Shown in pieces: positions 1 through 9,265 of a stretch of DNA of 64,000 nt. Numbering within the stretch: position 1 is the stretch's first letter; the number at the start of each line of letters is the position of its first letter. The DNA lies in the NCBI RefSeq assembly GCF_020215705.1, contig NZ_JAIWNB010000021.1:1-64000 (forward strand). Direction: 5' to 3'. Under the pieces are notes generated by a model, which was given only the letters and a program-made list of their open reading frames with translations, was not told the DNA's origin and did no database searches. The position numbers were made by a program, and so were the translations under genes. This stretch comes from Nonomuraea aurantiaca (GTDB taxonomy: Bacteria > Actinomycetota > Actinomycetes > Streptosporangiales > Streptosporangiaceae).

Positions 1-117
1 CCCGGCCCCGGACGCCCACCCGGCATCCCCAACCGCCACCCCGCACCCCGCTACGACGTGGGCAAGACCGTCAAACGCGGCCGCACCCTCGCAGCACTCC
101 AACAATCCGGAGGATAA
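1..117 (+). CDS. Transposase, C-terminal end only (5' end outside window)
   Basis: An open frame runs in from the window edge and stops at TAA 115-117. The 38 visible residues start PGPGRPPGIPNRHPAPRY and end LAALQQSGG. A GRPxGxxNxxPAxRYxVGK basic tail is common at the C-terminus of actinomycete DDE transposases, which is the basis for the call. No terminal inverted repeat can be recognised in the 8 bp between this stop and the convergent nuoH stop. The gene may be intact upstream of the window or a remnant; the exact IS family cannot be assigned. Confidence 0.55.
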   Translation, partial: PGPGRPPGIPNRHPAPRYDVGKTVKRGRTLAALQQSGG

Positions 118-125
118 AGAACAAG

Positions 126-1067
126 CTAAGTGAGGACCTTCACCACACCCGTGAGCGCCAGTTGCCCCAGCGCCAGCGGCACCAGCACCACCCACGCCAG
201 CTTCTGCAGTTGGTCCTCACGCAGCCGCGGAAAACTCACCCGCAGCCAAATCACCAAAAAGGCCAACACGAAGACCTTGACCAGCGTCCACACCCATCCG
301 GCCAGCAGCGGGCCATGCCAGCCGCCCAAGAACAGCACGGTGGTCAGGAACGACAGCACCACGATCCCGACGTACTCCGAGAGCATGAACAGGGCGAACC
401 GCATCCCGGTGTATTCGGTCATCGGGCCCATGATGATCTCGGACTCGGCGATCGGCATGTCGAACGGCGGGCGGCGCAGCTCGGCCAGTCCGGCCAGGAA
501 GAACACCACGCCGCCGATGGCCTGCCACGGCAGCCACCACCACTGCCACGCCGACACGATCCCCGGGATGGACAGCGTGCCCGCCGCCATCGCGACGGAG
601 GAGGCCGCCAGCACCAGCGGCAGCTCGTACGACATGAGCTGGGCGGCCGCCCGCATGCCGCCGAGCACCGAGTATTTGTTGGCCGACGCCCACCCCGCCA
701 TGATCGAGCCGAGTACCCCGATACCCATCACCGCGAGTACGAAGAACAGGCCGAGGTCGAGGTCCACGCCGACCAGGCCCTGGTCTACGGGGATGGCGAT
801 CAGGACGAGCAGGTAGGGCACCAGCGCGACGCCCGGGGCGATCATGAAGACGCGCCGGTCGGCCGCGGCCGGGATGACGTCCTCCTTCTGCGCGAACTTC
901 ACCCCGTCGGCGATGAGCTGCGCCCAGCCGTGGAAGCCGCCCGCGTACATCGGCCCGAGGCGCGACTGCATGTGCGCCATGACCTTGTGCTCGGTCTGCC
1001 CGACGATCAGCGGCAGCACGAGGAACACGACGAGAATGGCGGCGAAGCGCAGCACCACGTCAAGCAT
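126..1067 (-). CDS. nuoH: NADH-quinone oxidoreductase subunit H (second-type nuo cluster)
   Basis: This is the membrane subunit of complex I that forms the quinone-chamber entrance next to NuoB/NuoD. The 313-residue protein has about eight hydrophobic segments and the family signature RRPPFDMPIAESE near residue 198, followed by an EYTG segment. It is at the short end for NuoH and lacks a long C-terminal tail. The start overlaps the end of nuoC by 8 bp, so the two are translationally coupled. The gene that normally separates them, nuoD, is absent. Downstream lies only a transposase tail, so no nuoI-N genes are visible. Identification is firm; whether the complex is functional is open. Confidence 0.93.
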   Translation of the reverse strand: MLDVVLRFAAILVVFLVLPLIVGQTEHKVMAHMQSRLGPMYAGGFHGWAQLIADGVKFAQKEDVIPAAADRRVFMIAPGVALVPYLLVLIAIPVDQGLVGVDLDLGLFFVLAVMGIGVLGSIMAGWASANKYSVLGGMRAAAQLMSYELPLVLAASSVAMAAGTLSIPGIVSAWQWWWLPWQAIGGVVFFLAGLAELRRPPFDMPIAESEIIMGPMTEYTGMRFALFMLSEYVGIVVLSFLTTVLFLGGWHGPLLAGWVWTLVKVFVLAFLVIWLRVSFPRLREDQLQKLAWVVLVPLALGQLALTGVVKVLT

Positions 1068-1593
1068 CGGGTGTCCCCCAGTCAGCGGGTACGCCGGGCG
1101 GCAGCGTCTTGCGCCGGCTCGGCGAGCCGTGCCCCGATTCGCCCGGCTCCTTGGCTCCCGGCCAGGGCTTGGCCACCCGGGCGGCGAGGATGAAGTCCTT
1201 GCGCAGCGGATGCCCCTCGAACCCGTCGGGCAGCAGCAGCGGCACCAGATAGGGGTGGCCGTCGAAGAGCACCCCGAACATCTCGTACGTCTCGCGCTCG
1301 TGCCAGTTGGCGCCCCGGTAGACGCCCACGGCCGAGGGCAGCCGCGGATCGGCGCGCGGCACGCGGGTGCGGACGAGCACGCGCTCGCACGAGTCGGGGT
1401 CGTAGACGTGGGCGACCACGAAGAACCCGTCGGGCGGATCGTCGACCCCGGTCAGCCAGTCGAAGAAGGTGTGGCCGGAGTCCCTGAGGAAGGTCAGGAC
1501 CTCGATCCAGTCCGCCGTGGCGACGTCGACGGTGGTCTCGCCGAAGGACGTGGAGACCGAGACCCGCTCGCCGAAGCGCTCTTCGGGGGTCAC
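1060..1593 (-). CDS. nuoC: NADH-quinone oxidoreductase subunit C
   Basis: This is the peripheral-arm 30-kDa subunit of complex I. The 177-residue protein carries the diagnostic signature [19 protein letters not shown] at about 96-114 and HPLRKDF at 128-134. It is not fused to NuoD, which would make it about 600 residues. It overlaps nuoB by 4 bp (ATGA) and nuoH by 8 bp, so it is the third gene of one operon. The tail after residue 140 is Pro/Gly/Ser rich and probably disordered. Confidence 0.93.
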   Translation of the reverse strand: MTPEERFGERVSVSTSFGETTVDVATADWIEVLTFLRDSGHTFFDWLTGVDDPPDGFFVVAHVYDPDSCERVLVRTRVPRADPRLPSAVGVYRGANWHERETYEMFGVLFDGHPYLVPLLLPDGFEGHPLRKDFILAARVAKPWPGAKEPGESGHGSPSRRKTLPPGVPADWGTPDA

Positions 1594-2120
1594 GACTCTC
1601 CCTCGTGCGAGCGGGACCAGACGTAGCGGTCGCTGAGGCGCTCCGCCGCGATCTTCTCCTGGAGCTTCATGATCCCGTGGAGCAGCGCCTCAGGCCTGGG
1701 CGGGCAGCCGGGCACGTAGACGTCGACGGGAATGATCTGGTCGACGCCGTTGGTGACGCAGTAGGAGTCCCAGTAGGGGCCGCCGGTGTTGGAGCAGGCG
1801 CCGAACGAGATCACGTACTTGGGGTCGGGCATCTGCTCATAGAGGCGCTTGACCGCGGGGGCCATCTTGTCGGTGACGGTGCCCGAGACGATCATCAGGT
1901 CGGCCTGGCGCGGCCCGTTGGCGAACGGGATCACCCCGAACCGGATGAAGTCGTGGCGGCTCATCGAGGTCGCGATGAACTCGATCGCGCAGCAGGCGAG
2001 CCCGAAGTTGAACACCCACAGCGAATAGCGCCGCCCCCAGTTGAGGACGAAGCGCATCGGCTTGGGCGCCAAGCGCGAGATCGGCCCCACCGTGGGCATC
2101 GGGAGATCCGTGGCTGCCAT
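1590..2120 (-). CDS. nuoB: NADH-quinone oxidoreductase subunit B
   Basis: This subunit holds the terminal N2 [4Fe-4S] cluster that passes electrons to quinone. With the start at 2120 ([13 protein letters not shown]) the protein has 176 residues. The tandem Cys43-Cys44 (LACCAIE), Cys109 (FGACSNTGG) and Cys139 (PGCPPRPE) are the expected cluster ligands. The frame is open upstream to 2222, but that extension overlaps the end of nuoA and does not resemble NuoB, so the inner ATG was chosen. A gap of 67 bp separates it from nuoA. Confidence 0.93.
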   Translation of the reverse strand: MAATDLPMPTVGPISRLAPKPMRFVLNWGRRYSLWVFNFGLACCAIEFIATSMSRHDFIRFGVIPFANGPRQADLMIVSGTVTDKMAPAVKRLYEQMPDPKYVISFGACSNTGGPYWDSYCVTNGVDQIIPVDVYVPGCPPRPEALLHGIMKLQEKIAAERLSDRYVWSRSHEGES

Positions 2121-2187
2121 ACGACCATTGTCCCTCGCGATCTCCCCCAGGAGTAGAGAGTCGCCGGGTGATCGACCGAAAAACAAC

Positions 2188-2559
2188 CTAAGTCCAGGCG
2201 AGTACGCGCTTCCGCCAGGCATAGAGGATGCCGAGCGCGATGAACCCCAGGAAGACGAACATCTCCACGAGCGTCGTCAGCCCGTATCCCGGCGCGTCGA
2301 AGACCGTGGCCCACGGGAAGAGGAAGACGGCGTCCACGGCGAAGACCACGTACAGGTAGGTGAAGACGTAGTAGCGCACCTGCGACTGGGCCCAGCCGTC
2401 GCCGACGGGATCGACGCCGCACTCGTAGGTGGTCAGCTTCTCGGCTGTCGGCCTGGTCGGACGCAGGAGGCGGTTGGCCAGCAGGGCACCGGCCACGATG
2501 GCCACGCCGATGACCAGCAGCGCGGCGACCAGCACGTAGGACCCGAAGTAGCCGTCCAT
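2188..2559 (-). CDS. nuoA: NADH-quinone oxidoreductase subunit A
   Basis: This small membrane subunit of complex I has 123 residues and three hydrophobic segments (about 7-28, 62-84 and 90-112). The loop motif [16 protein letters not shown] (about 43-58) is the NuoA signature, including the conserved Cys near the quinone site. It is the first gene of the minus-strand operon nuoA-B-C-H. Its promoter should lie in the 85 bp shared with the divergent deacetylase gene. Confidence 0.93.
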   Translation of the reverse strand: MDGYFGSYVLVAALLVIGVAIVAGALLANRLLRPTRPTAEKLTTYECGVDPVGDGWAQSQVRYYVFTYLYVVFAVDAVFLFPWATVFDAPGYGLTTLVEMFVFLGFIALGILYAWRKRVLAWT

Positions 2560-2644
2560 GTCCTGATCGTAACCCAGTCAAAGCTCCGTCCCTATAACCC
2601 CAAAACGGGGCAAACCACGTGATCTCCCCCATAGCCTGTCGCTC

Positions 2645-4123
2645 ATGCGCAAAAAGCGATTCTTCGGAGGAATCGCGCTTCTAGTCCTCTCCGCGGCAGG
2701 TGGCGGGCTGGCGACCGCCTCCTCCGAGCACGAGCACGACGTCCTGGTCCCCGCGGAGCCGACCATGATCGACTTCGTCGACCCGGCGACCGTGGACGGT
2801 CTGGGGACCAGGACCCTGGGCGGGGACGAGGGCGAGAGCGCGGGTCGCTATGTGAACCTCACCTACCCCCAACTGCCACGCGCCCCCCGTCTCAACACGG
2901 CCCTGCGCGGTGAGGCCGAGCGGGTGCTGCGCGGCTTCCGCGACGCCACCAGGTTCGACGCGCCGCGCCCCCACCCCGAGCTGAACATGGACTGGCAGCT
3001 CACCGCCGCCTCCGGCGAGATCGTCGGAGTACGGCTGCGCACCGGCGAGTCCCTCGGTGACGGCTGGAGCAACTCCACCCGCACCCTTTGGTACGACCGC
3101 AAGACCGGCCAGGCGACCGGCTCGACGGGCCTGCTCGCCGGGCAGAGTGCGCTGTACGACCTCACGCGACTGGTCAGGAGCCGGCTCGCCGAGCGCGGCA
3201 CCCCGACGGCCGCCTACGAGCTGACCGGCGACCAGTTCGACTCGATGGCCTTCAACCATGACGGGGATCTGGTGGTGGAGTTCGACGACTGCCAGGTCGG
3301 GCCGTGCTCCCTCGGCCGCGTGGCCGTGGCCGTACCAGCCCGGCAGGTGAAGCCCCTGCTGTCGCCGACCGGACGGACCGCTCAGCGTGCCGTGCGGACG
3401 GCAGCCGAGCAGGCGTCCCCGACCGTGCCGAAGACGGTCCCGACGTCCAGCCCGGAGGCGGCCAGCAACCAGGCGGGCTCGGTCGACTGCGCCGCGACCA
3501 AGTGCGTCGCACTGACCTTCGACGACGGGCCCGGCCCCGCCACGCCCCGGCTGCTCGACACGCTGCGCGCGGAAAAGGCGCGGGCCACCTTCTTCGCCAT
3601 CGGCATCAACGCCGCCGCCCGGCCGGACCTGGTGCGCAGGATGAGTGCCGAGGGGCATCTGGTGGCCAACCACACCTGGGCGCACCGGGACCTGTCGCAG
3701 CTGCCGACCAGCAAGATCGCCGATGCGCTCGGCCGTACCCAGGACACCATTACGGCGACCATCGGCGAGCGCCCCACGCTGATGCGCGCCCCCTACGGAG
3801 CGGTGAGCGAGGACGTCACGGACGTGGCGGGAGAGATGGGCCTCGCCATCGTCGGCTGGGACGTCGACGCAGGTGACGGGCGCGTGGACGACGCCAAGGC
3901 GATCACCGACCGCGTCACCGGGCAGGTGCGGGCCGGGAGCATCGTGCTCATGCACAACGTCAACAAGACGATCGTGGACGCGGTTCCGGACATCGTCAAA
4001 AGATTGCGCGGGAAGGGTTACACCTTCGTGACTGTTCCAGAGTTGTACGGAACAGCAGGGATGCAGGCAGGACGCCTTTACCGGTCGGGGTCGGAGAGCA
4101 CGTCTCATCGCCCCCAGACGTAG
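2645..4123 (+). CDS. Secreted polysaccharide deacetylase (NodB domain)
   Basis: The 492-residue protein begins with a basic stretch and hydrophobic core (about 1-26) that reads as a signal peptide or anchor. A region of about 60-250 resembles DUF3298/RsiV-like extracellular domains, and the C-terminal part from about 280 is a NodB carbohydrate esterase family 4 domain. The catalytic motifs are present: TFDDGP (about 290-295), the metal-binding HTWAH (343-347), RAPYGA (about 380) and LMHN (His about 436). Proteins of this kind remove N- or O-acetyl groups from peptidoglycan or other cell-wall glycans outside the cell. It stands alone, divergent from nuoA. The exact substrate is unknown. Confidence 0.88.
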   Translation: MRKKRFFGGIALLVLSAAGGGLATASSEHEHDVLVPAEPTMIDFVDPATVDGLGTRTLGGDEGESAGRYVNLTYPQLPRAPRLNTALRGEAERVLRGFRDATRFDAPRPHPELNMDWQLTAASGEIVGVRLRTGESLGDGWSNSTRTLWYDRKTGQATGSTGLLAGQSALYDLTRLVRSRLAERGTPTAAYELTGDQFDSMAFNHDGDLVVEFDDCQVGPCSLGRVAVAVPARQVKPLLSPTGRTAQRAVRTAAEQASPTVPKTVPTSSPEAASNQAGSVDCAATKCVALTFDDGPGPATPRLLDTLRAEKARATFFAIGINAAARPDLVRRMSAEGHLVANHTWAHRDLSQLPTSKIADALGRTQDTITATIGERPTLMRAPYGAVSEDVTDVAGEMGLAIVGWDVDAGDGRVDDAKAITDRVTGQVRAGSIVLMHNVNKTIVDAVPDIVKRLRGKGYTFVTVPELYGTAGMQAGRLYRSGSESTSHRPQT

Positions 4124-4280
4124 GCCACGCCTTAGGGGGACGTATAGTTGGCGCTCGTGACCCGAACAGTCCTCTTCGCACGGCTGCACGTAGACCTGTG
4201 CACAATCGCCGGCGGCCTGTGTCACCCCTAGTGGTTCTTCGGTAGCCCCTGATTGCCTCCGCGTTTACCCGCATTATGTG

Positions 4281-4304
4281 GCGAGGAAACGTGTTGAACC
4301 TCGC
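4281..4304. promoter_or_regulatory. Dyad in the korA leader
   Basis: Arms GCGAGG (4281-4286) and CCTCGC (4299-4304) are separated by 12 bp, about 65 bp before the korA start. It could be an operator or an RNA hairpin in the leader; the sequence alone does not decide. Confidence 0.3.
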
Positions 4305-4368
4305 GAGGATCTAGCATGGAAACTGAGAACGCGCCCACAGCCACCGGCGCGTCGAGGAGGACTGAGCT

Positions 4369-6213
4369 GTGACGAAGCAGGTCCAGCAACTCGACCGCGT
4401 GATCATCCGATTCGCCGGGGACTCCGGCGACGGCATGCAGCTCACGGGCGACCGCTTCACCGCGGGCACCGCGGAGTTCGGCAACGACCTGTCGACGCTG
4501 CCCAACTTCCCCGCCGAGATCCGCGCCCCCGCAGGCACGCTCCCCGGCGTGTCGAGCTTCCAGCTGCATTTCGCCGACCACGACATCCTGACGCCGGGTG
4601 ACGCCCCCAACGTGCTCGTCGCGATGAACCCGGCGGCGCTGAAGGCCAACCTGGGCGACCTGCCCCGTGGTGCCGACATCATCGCCAACATCGACGAGTT
4701 CACCAAGCGCAACCTGCAGAAGGTCGGCTACGCGGCCAACCCGCTGGAGGACGACTCGCTCAGCGAGTGGCGCGTCCACGCGGTGGCGCTGACCTCGCTG
4801 ACGGTCAAGGCGCTCGAAGGCTTCGCGCTGTCCAAGAAGGACGCCGAGCGTTCGAAGAACATGTTCGCGCTGGGCCTGCTCTCGTGGCTGTACCACCGGC
4901 CGACCGAGCACACGGTCAAGTTCCTGGAGCAGAAGTTCGCCAAGAAGCCGGAGATCGCCAAGGCCAACATCGCGGCCTTCCAGGCGGGCTGGAACTACGG
5001 CGAGACCACCGAGGCGTTCTCCGTCTCCTACGAGGTGAAGCCGGCCCAGCTGGCGCCCGGTGTCTACCGCAACATCTCGGGCAACCAGGCCCTGGCCTAC
5101 GGCCTCATCGCGGCGAGCGTGCAGTCGAAGCTGCCGCTGTTCCTCGGCTCCTACCCGATCACGCCGGCCAGCGACATCCTGCACGAGCTGTCCAAGCACA
5201 AGCGGTTCGGCGTCCGCACCTTCCAGGCGGAGGACGAGATCGCGGGTGTCGGCGCGGCGCTGGGCGCGGCGTTCGGCGGCGCGCTGGGCGTGACCACGAC
5301 GTCGGGGCCCGGTGTGGCGCTGAAGGCCGAGACCGTCGGCCTCGCGGTCACCACGGAGCTGCCGCTGCTCATCGTCGATGTGCAGCGGGCGGGTCCGAGC
5401 ACCGGCATGCCGACCAAGACCGAGCAGACCGACCTGCTGATGGCCATGTTCGGCCGCAACGGCGAGTCTCCGCTGCCGATCGTGGCGCCGATGTCGCCGA
5501 GCGACTGCTTCGACGCCGCCATCGAGGCGGCGCGGATCGCGGTCAAGTACCGCACTCCGGTCATGCTGCTGTCGGACGGCTACCTGGCCAACGGCTCCGA
5601 GCCGTGGCGCCTGCCGGAGGTGTCCGAACTTCCCGACATCTCCCAGGAGTTCACCACGGCGCCGAACGGTGCCGACGGCGAGTTCCTGCCGTTCAAGCGC
5701 GACACCGAGACGCTCGCCCGCCCGTGGGCCATCCCCGGCACACCGGGCCTGGAGCACCGGATCGGCGGCATCGAGAAGGCCGACGGCACGGGCAACATCA
5801 GCTACGACCCGAACAACCACGACCTGATGGTCAGGACCCGGGCCGCCAAGATCGCCGGGGTCGACGTACCCGACCTCGAGGTCGACGACGCCGACGGCGA
5901 CGCCAAGGTGCTGGTGCTCGGCTGGGGTTCGACCTACGGCCCGATCGCGGCGGCCGTACGCCGCATCAGGAAGAGCGGCGGCAAGGTCGCGCAGGCGCAC
6001 CTGCGCCATCTCAACCCCCTGCCCGCCAACACCGGCGAGGTGCTCAAGAGCTACGACAAGGTGCTGCTGCCCGAGATCAACCTGGGCCAGCTCGCGCTGC
6101 TGCTGCGGGCGCGCTACCTCGTCGACATCATCAGCTACAACCGTGTGCGCGGGCTTCCGTTCAAGGCCGAGGAGCTGGCCGGAGTCATCCAGGACGTGAT
6201 CGACAGTGACTGA
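4369..6213 (+). CDS. korA: 2-oxoacid:ferredoxin oxidoreductase, alpha subunit (gamma-alpha fusion)
   Basis: Together with the next gene this forms a CoA-dependent 2-oxoacid (probably 2-oxoglutarate) oxidoreductase that reduces ferredoxin. The 614-residue protein has the gamma domain first (about 10-190, starting IRFAGDSGDGMQLTG) and the alpha domain from about 210 (YPITPASDI, TTTSGPG, EQTDLLMAMFGRNGE). This is the fused architecture usual in actinobacterial KorA. The GTG start at 4369 is set by a good ribosome-binding site, GAGGAGGA at 4354-4361. The stop overlaps the start of korB by 8 bp. Substrate preference is inferred from actinobacterial homologues. Confidence 0.93.
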   Translation: MTKQVQQLDRVIIRFAGDSGDGMQLTGDRFTAGTAEFGNDLSTLPNFPAEIRAPAGTLPGVSSFQLHFADHDILTPGDAPNVLVAMNPAALKANLGDLPRGADIIANIDEFTKRNLQKVGYAANPLEDDSLSEWRVHAVALTSLTVKALEGFALSKKDAERSKNMFALGLLSWLYHRPTEHTVKFLEQKFAKKPEIAKANIAAFQAGWNYGETTEAFSVSYEVKPAQLAPGVYRNISGNQALAYGLIAASVQSKLPLFLGSYPITPASDILHELSKHKRFGVRTFQAEDEIAGVGAALGAAFGGALGVTTTSGPGVALKAETVGLAVTTELPLLIVDVQRAGPSTGMPTKTEQTDLLMAMFGRNGESPLPIVAPMSPSDCFDAAIEAARIAVKYRTPVMLLSDGYLANGSEPWRLPEVSELPDISQEFTTAPNGADGEFLPFKRDTETLARPWAIPGTPGLEHRIGGIEKADGTGNISYDPNNHDLMVRTRAAKIAGVDVPDLEVDDADGDAKVLVLGWGSTYGPIAAAVRRIRKSGGKVAQAHLRHLNPLPANTGEVLKSYDKVLLPEINLGQLALLLRARYLVDIISYNRVRGLPFKAEELAGVIQDVIDSD

Positions 6214-7252
6214 GCTGATCAATGGGAAGGGCCTCTCGCTCGTCCCCAAGACGGACACCAAGCAGGGCCTGAAGGACTTCAAGTCCGACCAGGAGGTGCG
6301 CTGGTGCCCCGGTTGCGGTGACTACGCGATCCTGGCCGCCGTGCAGAGCTTCCTGCCGGAGCTCGGGCTCAAGCGCGAGAACATCGTGTTCGTCTCCGGG
6401 ATCGGCTGCTCCTCCCGCTTCCCGTACTACCTCAACACCTACGGCTTCCACTCCATCCACGGCCGCGCGCCGGCGATCGCGACCGGGCTCGCCGCGAGCC
6501 GGCCCGACCTGTCGGTGTGGGTGATCACGGGTGACGGTGACGCGCTGTCGATCGGCGGCAACCACCTGATCCACGCGCTGCGCCGCAACGTCAACCTCAA
6601 CATCCTGCTGTTCAACAACAGGATCTACGGTCTGACCAAGGGCCAGTACTCCCCCACCTCGGAAGTCGGCAAGATCACCAAGTCGACGCCGATGGGCTCG
6701 CTGGACAAGCCGTTCAACCCGATCTCGCTGGCCATCGGCGCCGAGGCGTCGTTCGTGGCCAGGACGATCGACTCCGACCGCAAGCATCTGCAGTCGGTGC
6801 TGCGCGAGGCCACCGCCCACCGCGGCACCTCGCTGGTGGAGATCTACCAGAACTGCAACATCTTCAACGACAACGCCTTCGAGCAGCTCAAGGATCCGGA
6901 GATCCGCGACGACATCACGCTGCGGCTGGAGCACGGTCAGCCGATCGTGTCGGCGTCGAAGGCGGTCGTCAGGGCGGCGAACGGCGGCATCGAGGTGGCC
7001 GACCGCGCCTCGGTGAGCGCGGACCAGATCCTGGTGCACGACGCGCACCACCCCGACCCGTCGCTGGCCTTCGCGCTGTCGCGGCTGGACGAGCCCGCGT
7101 TCGAGCACGTGCCGATCGGCATCTTCCGCTCGATCGACCGGCCCGCGTACGACGTGCTGATGGCCGAGCAGATGGAGGAGGCCGTGGCGCAGAAGGGCGC
7201 CGGCGACCTCAGCGAGCTGCTCATGGGTGGAGACACCTGGCGCATCGGCTGA
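6206..7252 (+). CDS. korB: 2-oxoacid:ferredoxin oxidoreductase, beta subunit
   Basis: This is the thiamine-diphosphate and [4Fe-4S] subunit. In the 348-residue protein Cys34 and Cys37 (WCPGCGDY), Cys68 (GIGCSSR) and Cys217 (QNCNIF) match the four expected cluster ligands. The ThDP/Mg motif starts at GDGD (109-112) and closes with the NN of LLFNNRIYG. The start GTG lies inside the end of korA, so the two are co-translated. The product would deliver reduced ferredoxin, which is relevant to the adjacent nuo genes that lack the NADH-oxidising subunits in this window. Confidence 0.94.
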   Translation: MTELINGKGLSLVPKTDTKQGLKDFKSDQEVRWCPGCGDYAILAAVQSFLPELGLKRENIVFVSGIGCSSRFPYYLNTYGFHSIHGRAPAIATGLAASRPDLSVWVITGDGDALSIGGNHLIHALRRNVNLNILLFNNRIYGLTKGQYSPTSEVGKITKSTPMGSLDKPFNPISLAIGAEASFVARTIDSDRKHLQSVLREATAHRGTSLVEIYQNCNIFNDNAFEQLKDPEIRDDITLRLEHGQPIVSASKAVVRAANGGIEVADRASVSADQILVHDAHHPDPSLAFALSRLDEPAFEHVPIGIFRSIDRPAYDVLMAEQMEEAVAQKGAGDLSELLMGGDTWRIG

Positions 7253-7325
7253 AAAGCCTGGGTAACGCAGCTCCTTCGCGAACCGATACACCTCCGATGC
7301 ATCGGACTCGCGGGGGAGCTGCGGA

Positions 7326-8393
7326 GTGGCCGAAGCGCACAACGGGCCTGGTCAATCCCGGCTGAACGCCTTCAACCTGCTGCGCCTCCTGGGAGCGCTC
7401 GCGGTCATCGTCGAGCACAGCTGGGTGTTGACCGGCCACGGGACACCGTTGACCCCGGACAGCGGGATCGGGGTCGGCGGCATAGGCGTCGGCGTCTTCT
7501 TCCTCATCAGCGGCTACCTGATCAGCGCGAGCTGGCTGTCCGACCCGTCGGTACGCCGCTACACGCTCCGCCGGGCGCTGCGCATCTATCCCGCGTACGC
7601 GCTCGTCATCGTCACCACGGCCCTGCTGCTCGGGCCCTTGGTGAGTACGCTGCCCGCCACCTCCTACTTCTCCGGCACCGGCGCCTGGAGCTACCTCGCC
7701 AGAGGGCTGCTCATCCAGCCGGTGAGCTACGCGCTCCCCGGCGTCTTCCAGGGGCTCCCCTACCCGGGCGCGGTCAACGGGTCGCTCTGGACGATCTGGG
7801 TGGAGGTGCTCTGCTACGTCGGCGTGGCCGTCATGGGCCTGCTGGGGCTGCTGCGCCGCCGGACGGTCCTGGTCGGGCTGGTGCTGCTCGCGCTGGCCGC
7901 CGCCTCGGTCGTCCACCTCACCGGTTACTCCGGTCCGCTCATCCCCCTGGTCGTGTCGGCGTACGCCGCGCAACCCGTGGCGTTCTTCGCGCTCGGCATG
8001 CTGATCCGGGAGTTCCGCTGGGTTCCGCCGCTCTGGCTGACCGTCCCCGTGGTCCTCGCGTGGTGGCTGCTGTGGGGCACGCCGGTGGCCAATCTGGCGG
8101 CGATCGCGGCGGTCACCTGCCTCACGTTCCTCATCGCCTTCCGCGCGCCGGCGTGGCTGCACCAGCCGACCGGCTCCTATGACCTGTCGTACGGGACCTA
8201 CCTGCTGGCCTTCCCCGCCCAGCAGGTGCTGGTCCAGTACGGGATCCGGGCGCCCGCCCTCGTGTTGCTGGCCACGATCGGCATCGTGCTGCCGCTGGCC
8301 GCGCTGAGCTGGCGGCTGGTCGAACGGCCCGCGCTGCGCCTGCGGCAGCGCAAGCCCGCCCCCGTCCCGGTCGCGGTCCCCGAGGCCTCTTAG
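7326..8393 (+). CDS. Membrane O-acyltransferase (acyltransferase 3 family)
   Basis: This 355-residue polytopic protein of the OafA/AT3 family would transfer acyl groups, usually acetyl, from the cytoplasm onto surface sugars. About ten hydrophobic segments are visible. The N-terminal motif NAFNLLRLLGALAVIVEHSW contains the family's essential His (His31), and FFLISGYLIS follows. It starts at GTG 7326 after a 73-bp gap from korB and marks the left edge of the polysaccharide locus. Its stop overlaps the convergent Gfo/Idh gene by 4 bp. The acceptor glycan is not known. Confidence 0.88.
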   Translation: MAEAHNGPGQSRLNAFNLLRLLGALAVIVEHSWVLTGHGTPLTPDSGIGVGGIGVGVFFLISGYLISASWLSDPSVRRYTLRRALRIYPAYALVIVTTALLLGPLVSTLPATSYFSGTGAWSYLARGLLIQPVSYALPGVFQGLPYPGAVNGSLWTIWVEVLCYVGVAVMGLLGLLRRRTVLVGLVLLALAAASVVHLTGYSGPLIPLVVSAYAAQPVAFFALGMLIREFRWVPPLWLTVPVVLAWWLLWGTPVANLAAIAAVTCLTFLIAFRAPAWLHQPTGSYDLSYGTYLLAFPAQQVLVQYGIRAPALVLLATIGIVLPLAALSWRLVERPALRLRQRKPAPVPVAVPEAS

Positions 8394-9265
8394 CGCGGCT
8401 CCGCCTGTGCCAGGAGCCGCTGCAGGTGCAGGCCCCGGTGCACGTCGAGCTCGTGTGAGCGGCCCATCCGTACGGCGGTGGCGAACTCGGCGCGCAGGGT
8501 CGCCCTGGTCTCCGTCGAGTCCTCCGGCAGCAGTTCGGAGTCCAGCACCAGCGTGCCCTCCGGGCCGTACAGCTCATAGCGGGTCCGGCGGCGCTGCGGG
8601 ACCCGGCCGCAGATCGTCAGCTGGCTGATCACCTCGTTCTCGTGCAGGCAGGTCAGCGCCAGGAAGCCGGCCCGGTTGCCGGTCGGCCTGATCTCCGTGA
8701 TGCGGCCCAGCGCCGCGTCGAGCAGGTCCAGGCCGTGCGGCCCGGTGTTGTAGAGCACGCCCGCGCGGGAGCGCCACGGGCTGTCGGCGAAGGTGTCGTC
8801 GAGGAACTCGCCGGTGAGCTGCATGGCGCGGGCGCCGATGGCCGGGAAGTCGCGGGCCTGCTTGAGGAACTCGCGTACGGCGGGACGGTAGCGGTTGGTC
8901 AGCACGAGCTGCGTGGCCACGCCCGTGGCGTCCACCGCGTCGGCGAGCGCCTGCGCGTCGCGTACGGTCAGCGCGATCGGCTTCTCCAGCAGCAGCGCCC
9001 GGCCCCGCCGCGCCGCCTGGACGGCCATGGCCGCCTGGACGTCGGGCGGGACGGCGAAGACCACGGCCTCGCACCGCTCCAGCAGCCGCTCGTAGGAGGT
9101 GAAGGCGGGCACGCCGAACCGCTCGGCCAGCGCCCGCGCCGCCGGGGCGCGCCTGCTCCAGACGCCCGCCAGCCGGGTCTCGGGCCCGGCGGCGAAGACG
9201 GGGGCGTGGAAGTCGCGCGCCCAGGGCCCGGCGCCGACCAGGCCGACGTTCACCGGCGCGCTCAT
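8390..9265 (-). CDS. Gfo/Idh/MocA-type NAD(P)-dependent sugar oxidoreductase
   Basis: The 291-residue protein has an N-terminal Rossmann motif GLVGAGPWA (8-16) and the family's EKP motif at 94-96, whose Lys contacts the sugar. The C-terminal part has the alpha/beta domain of the family but is shorter than usual (330-380 residues). The ATG at 9265 overlaps the stop of the preceding gene (ATGA); the longer open frame to 9592 is a shadow of that gene. It is the last gene of the minus-strand operon that starts at 14818. A role in oxidising or epimerising a nucleotide sugar or free sugar is likely. Confidence 0.85.
   Translation of the reverse strand: MSAPVNVGLVGAGPWARDFHAPVFAAGPETRLAGVWSRRAPAARALAERFGVPAFTSYERLLERCEAVVFAVPPDVQAAMAVQAARRGRALLLEKPIALTVRDAQALADAVDATGVATQLVLTNRYRPAVREFLKQARDFPAIGARAMQLTGEFLDDTFADSPWRSRAGVLYNTGPHGLDLLDAALGRITEIRPTGNRAGFLALTCLHENEVISQLTICGRVPQRRRTRYELYGPEGTLVLDSELLPEDSTETRATLRAEFATAVRMGRSHELDVHRGLHLQRLLAQAEPR

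Noticed and set aside
4228-6282. 684-codon antisense ORF over korA
   Set aside because: Its composition (Arg/Gly/Leu/Val-rich, no motif) is that of a shadow frame in high-GC DNA, and korA on the other strand has full family motifs.
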